Positions 62,534-64,000 of a DNA stretch of 64,000 nt are shown here, one piece after another. Every line of letters starts with the position of its first letter. Positions within the stretch are counted from its first letter, which is position 1. A program made the translations under genes and the position numbers. Origin of the DNA: Bacteroidales bacterium (GTDB lineage Bacteria; Bacteroidota; Bacteroidia; Bacteroidales; VadinHA17); the NCBI GenBank assembly GCA_021738535.1, contig JAIPBU010000003.1, forward strand, positions 62,001 to 126,000, given 5' to 3'. The notes under the pieces are model-generated. The model saw only the letters and a list, made by a program, of their open reading frames with translations. It did not search any database and was not told the DNA's origin.

Positions 62534-63954
62534 TTGCTTCCCTTTATCCTTTTGTAGCTATCAATGAAATCTATGATCCTGTCTGCCGGTATCTTCTTGG
62601 CAATAATTTCTTTTTTGCTGTTAAGTATGTAAATCATGGGAGTGGCCGTAACATTGTAATAAAAATCAAAGTGGGTGCTTCTGTCAGGATCCCATGCATT
62701 TATCCAGCTTAGTTCGTTCTCGGCTATGTATTGCTCCCAGTCATCACGATTGTCCTGGGTACATACCGCAAATACCTCGATGCTCTTGTCCCTGTTGTTC
62801 TCATACAGTTCCTTTAATACCGGGGTTGATTTTTTGCAGTGACCGCAATTTGGTTCCCAGAAATACAGTATGGTGTAGTCAGCTTTGATATCATGCAGGG
62901 CCCTGGGGATGCCGGCATAGGTCTGCATGGTCAGGTTTACGGCTTCCTTCCCTATAATATTTGGTCTTATCCTGGCTGCATCATTTTTAAGATCTTCCAG
63001 GAATTTGTCGCTTACCCAGTCTGCTTTCCCGTTTAAATAATAATTGTCCGCCAGCATAAGAACAACCTCGTCATGTCCCATGACCTGGCTGCTGCTGAAA
63101 TGGTTGAACATGTGTGATATTACATAGCGGTATGTTTCCTCATTACCACCGGTCATGCTTACCAGGTGTGGTATTTCTTTCATTATGGTATCAGGATCCG
63201 GAATAAGAACCTTGCTGAAGAATGTCTCGAGCTTGTTCTGAAGGATGGGAGTCCTGATAAGCCTGGGGTCTGATAAGTCCAGGTTGTCCCAGAAATGATT
63301 CTTATTGTAATTATATCCCATTACCCATTTTAGTGAATCCGGGTTTGATACACCTGCAGGAATATTAAAGTCAGGCACCTCAACGGGAAGCATTGAATAC
63401 AGCATTGCCGAGAGAAGCGTGCCTTCATATTCCCCGGCTTTTGTTTTAATATAATCAAGAATGTCTTCCTGTGCTTTACGTATCTTTTTCTCTGACTCAT
63501 TATTCTTGTCCCTCTGGTCAGGATCATTCATCATTTTACTGTATCTCCTGGTTTTCTCCTGGAAGTCAGCCCATCTTTTCCTGTATTCAATAAATGCTGA
63601 GTTTTCTTTACTGCCCCTGAAGGCAAGGGTGTTCATTATATCATTTTTGTCGCCGGCGACGGTGAAGTGCTGATCTTCAGGCATAATAAACTCAAAAAGC
63701 TGGTTGTCCGGGAAAACAAGCAAATAAAGACCCTGCTCCGGTTTTACTTCCGGGCTGTAAACAGCATTGCCTTTTTCATCCAGATGAACAGTGTCTTTTA
63801 TATATTGTTTATTGCCAATATGATAGGCAATGCTGACAAAAGTACTGTCAGTGTTTTTAAATTCAAGCTTTATTTTGCATTGATTGTCTTCCTGTCCAGA
63901 TGCAATTGTAGTGTACAGGACTGTAAATAAAATAGTTACAATTATTCTTGCCAT
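62530..63954 (-). CDS. TlpA-like thioredoxin with DUF4369/DUF5106-type N-terminus
   Basis: 474 residues with a signal peptide (IIVTILFTVLYTTIASGQ). The last 140 form a thioredoxin/TlpA domain with active site CGHC in LYFWEPNCGHCKKSTPVLKE and the cis-Pro loop in NVTATPMIYI. The N-terminal part is a DUF4369-like beta domain and the middle is a helical DUF5106-like region. It is a periplasmic disulfide reductase or isomerase of the kind numerous in Bacteroidota. No partner is adjacent and the gene is convergent with btuD. Confidence 0.88.
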   Translation of the reverse strand: MARIIVTILFTVLYTTIASGQEDNQCKIKLEFKNTDSTFVSIAYHIGNKQYIKDTVHLDEKGNAVYSPEVKPEQGLYLLVFPDNQLFEFIMPEDQHFTVAGDKNDIMNTLAFRGSKENSAFIEYRKRWADFQEKTRRYSKMMNDPDQRDKNNESEKKIRKAQEDILDYIKTKAGEYEGTLLSAMLYSMLPVEVPDFNIPAGVSNPDSLKWVMGYNYNKNHFWDNLDLSDPRLIRTPILQNKLETFFSKVLIPDPDTIMKEIPHLVSMTGGNEETYRYVISHMFNHFSSSQVMGHDEVVLMLADNYYLNGKADWVSDKFLEDLKNDAARIRPNIIGKEAVNLTMQTYAGIPRALHDIKADYTILYFWEPNCGHCKKSTPVLKELYENNRDKSIEVFAVCTQDNRDDWEQYIAENELSWINAWDPDRSTHFDFYYNVTATPMIYILNSKKEIIAKKIPADRIIDFIDSYKRIKGSN

Positions 63955-63979
63955 GGTTGTAATTCTAAAAATAACAGAA

Positions 63980-63987
63980 CAAAAGTA
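63980..63987 (-). promoter_or_regulatory. -7 box for the TlpA-like gene
   Basis: The minus strand reads TACTTTTGTTCT, an exact TAnnTTTG match 26 bp upstream of the start codon. Confidence 0.55.
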
Positions 63988-64000
63988 ATTGATACAAATA

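Overview
The window comes from a member of the Bacteroidota, most likely Bacteroidales or Marinilabiliales. The evidence is lineage-typical protein families (DUF4293, DUF5916, DUF4465, DUF349, DUF1343/NamZ, GH92, a PorE-like OmpA protein, a type IX secretion C-terminal sorting domain), repeated TAnnTTTG -7 promoter boxes, weak or absent Shine-Dalgarno sequences, and a moderately AT-rich composition. No transposase, integrase, phage gene or CRISPR array is visible. Most of the sequence is chromosomal core with a few accessory islands.

Layout. 1-2.4 kb: proton-translocating transhydrogenase operon pntAA-pntAB-pntB (minus; pntB runs off the left edge). 2.5-11.3 kb: a HemD-like lipoprotein, a DEAD-box helicase, tRNA-Arg(ACG), a large AsmA-type protein with a coiled-coil tail, rplS, a C69 dipeptidase and a sugar nucleotidyltransferase. 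11.3-17.4 kb: M23 endopeptidase, a coiled-coil protein with zapA, a structured 6S-like RNA, RNase Y, a nucleoside phosphorylase and an SPFH protein. 17.5-24.2 kb: DUF5916 barrel protein, DUF4293, pyrBI, YigZ, an EamA permease and a TrmJ-like methylase. 24.3-34.2 kb: octaheme cytochrome/TPR protein, a frameshifted Rid/chorismatase-like gene, NamZ-like muramidase, a 5'-nucleotidase remnant, alkaline phosphatase, a predicted propeller protein, queE and a PorE-like protein.

34.2-43.8 kb is the most unusual part. It holds a soluble histidine kinase, an anti-sigma-like TPR membrane protein, a 44-residue peptide with a canonical double-glycine leader (absent from the ORF track), a divergent secreted TPR-CHAT protease, an ECF-type sigma factor, a C39-peptidase ABC exporter and an HlyD adaptor. 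Together these look like a regulated system that makes, trims and exports a small peptide, with a caspase-like protease at its centre. The assignment to one system is inference from neighbourhood; the motifs themselves are read directly.

44-51 kb: DUF349 protein with acidic repeats, pyrG (TTG start) and yidC with a TPR-like insertion. 50-56 kb: LacI regulator, transglutaminase lipoprotein and GH92 mannosidase, a small glycan-related cluster. 56-62.5 kb: a cobalamin-riboswitch operon encoding a DUF4465 lipoprotein, a T9SS-exported trypsin-like protease and a BtuF-BtuC-BtuD importer. The window closes with a TlpA-like thioredoxin on the minus strand.
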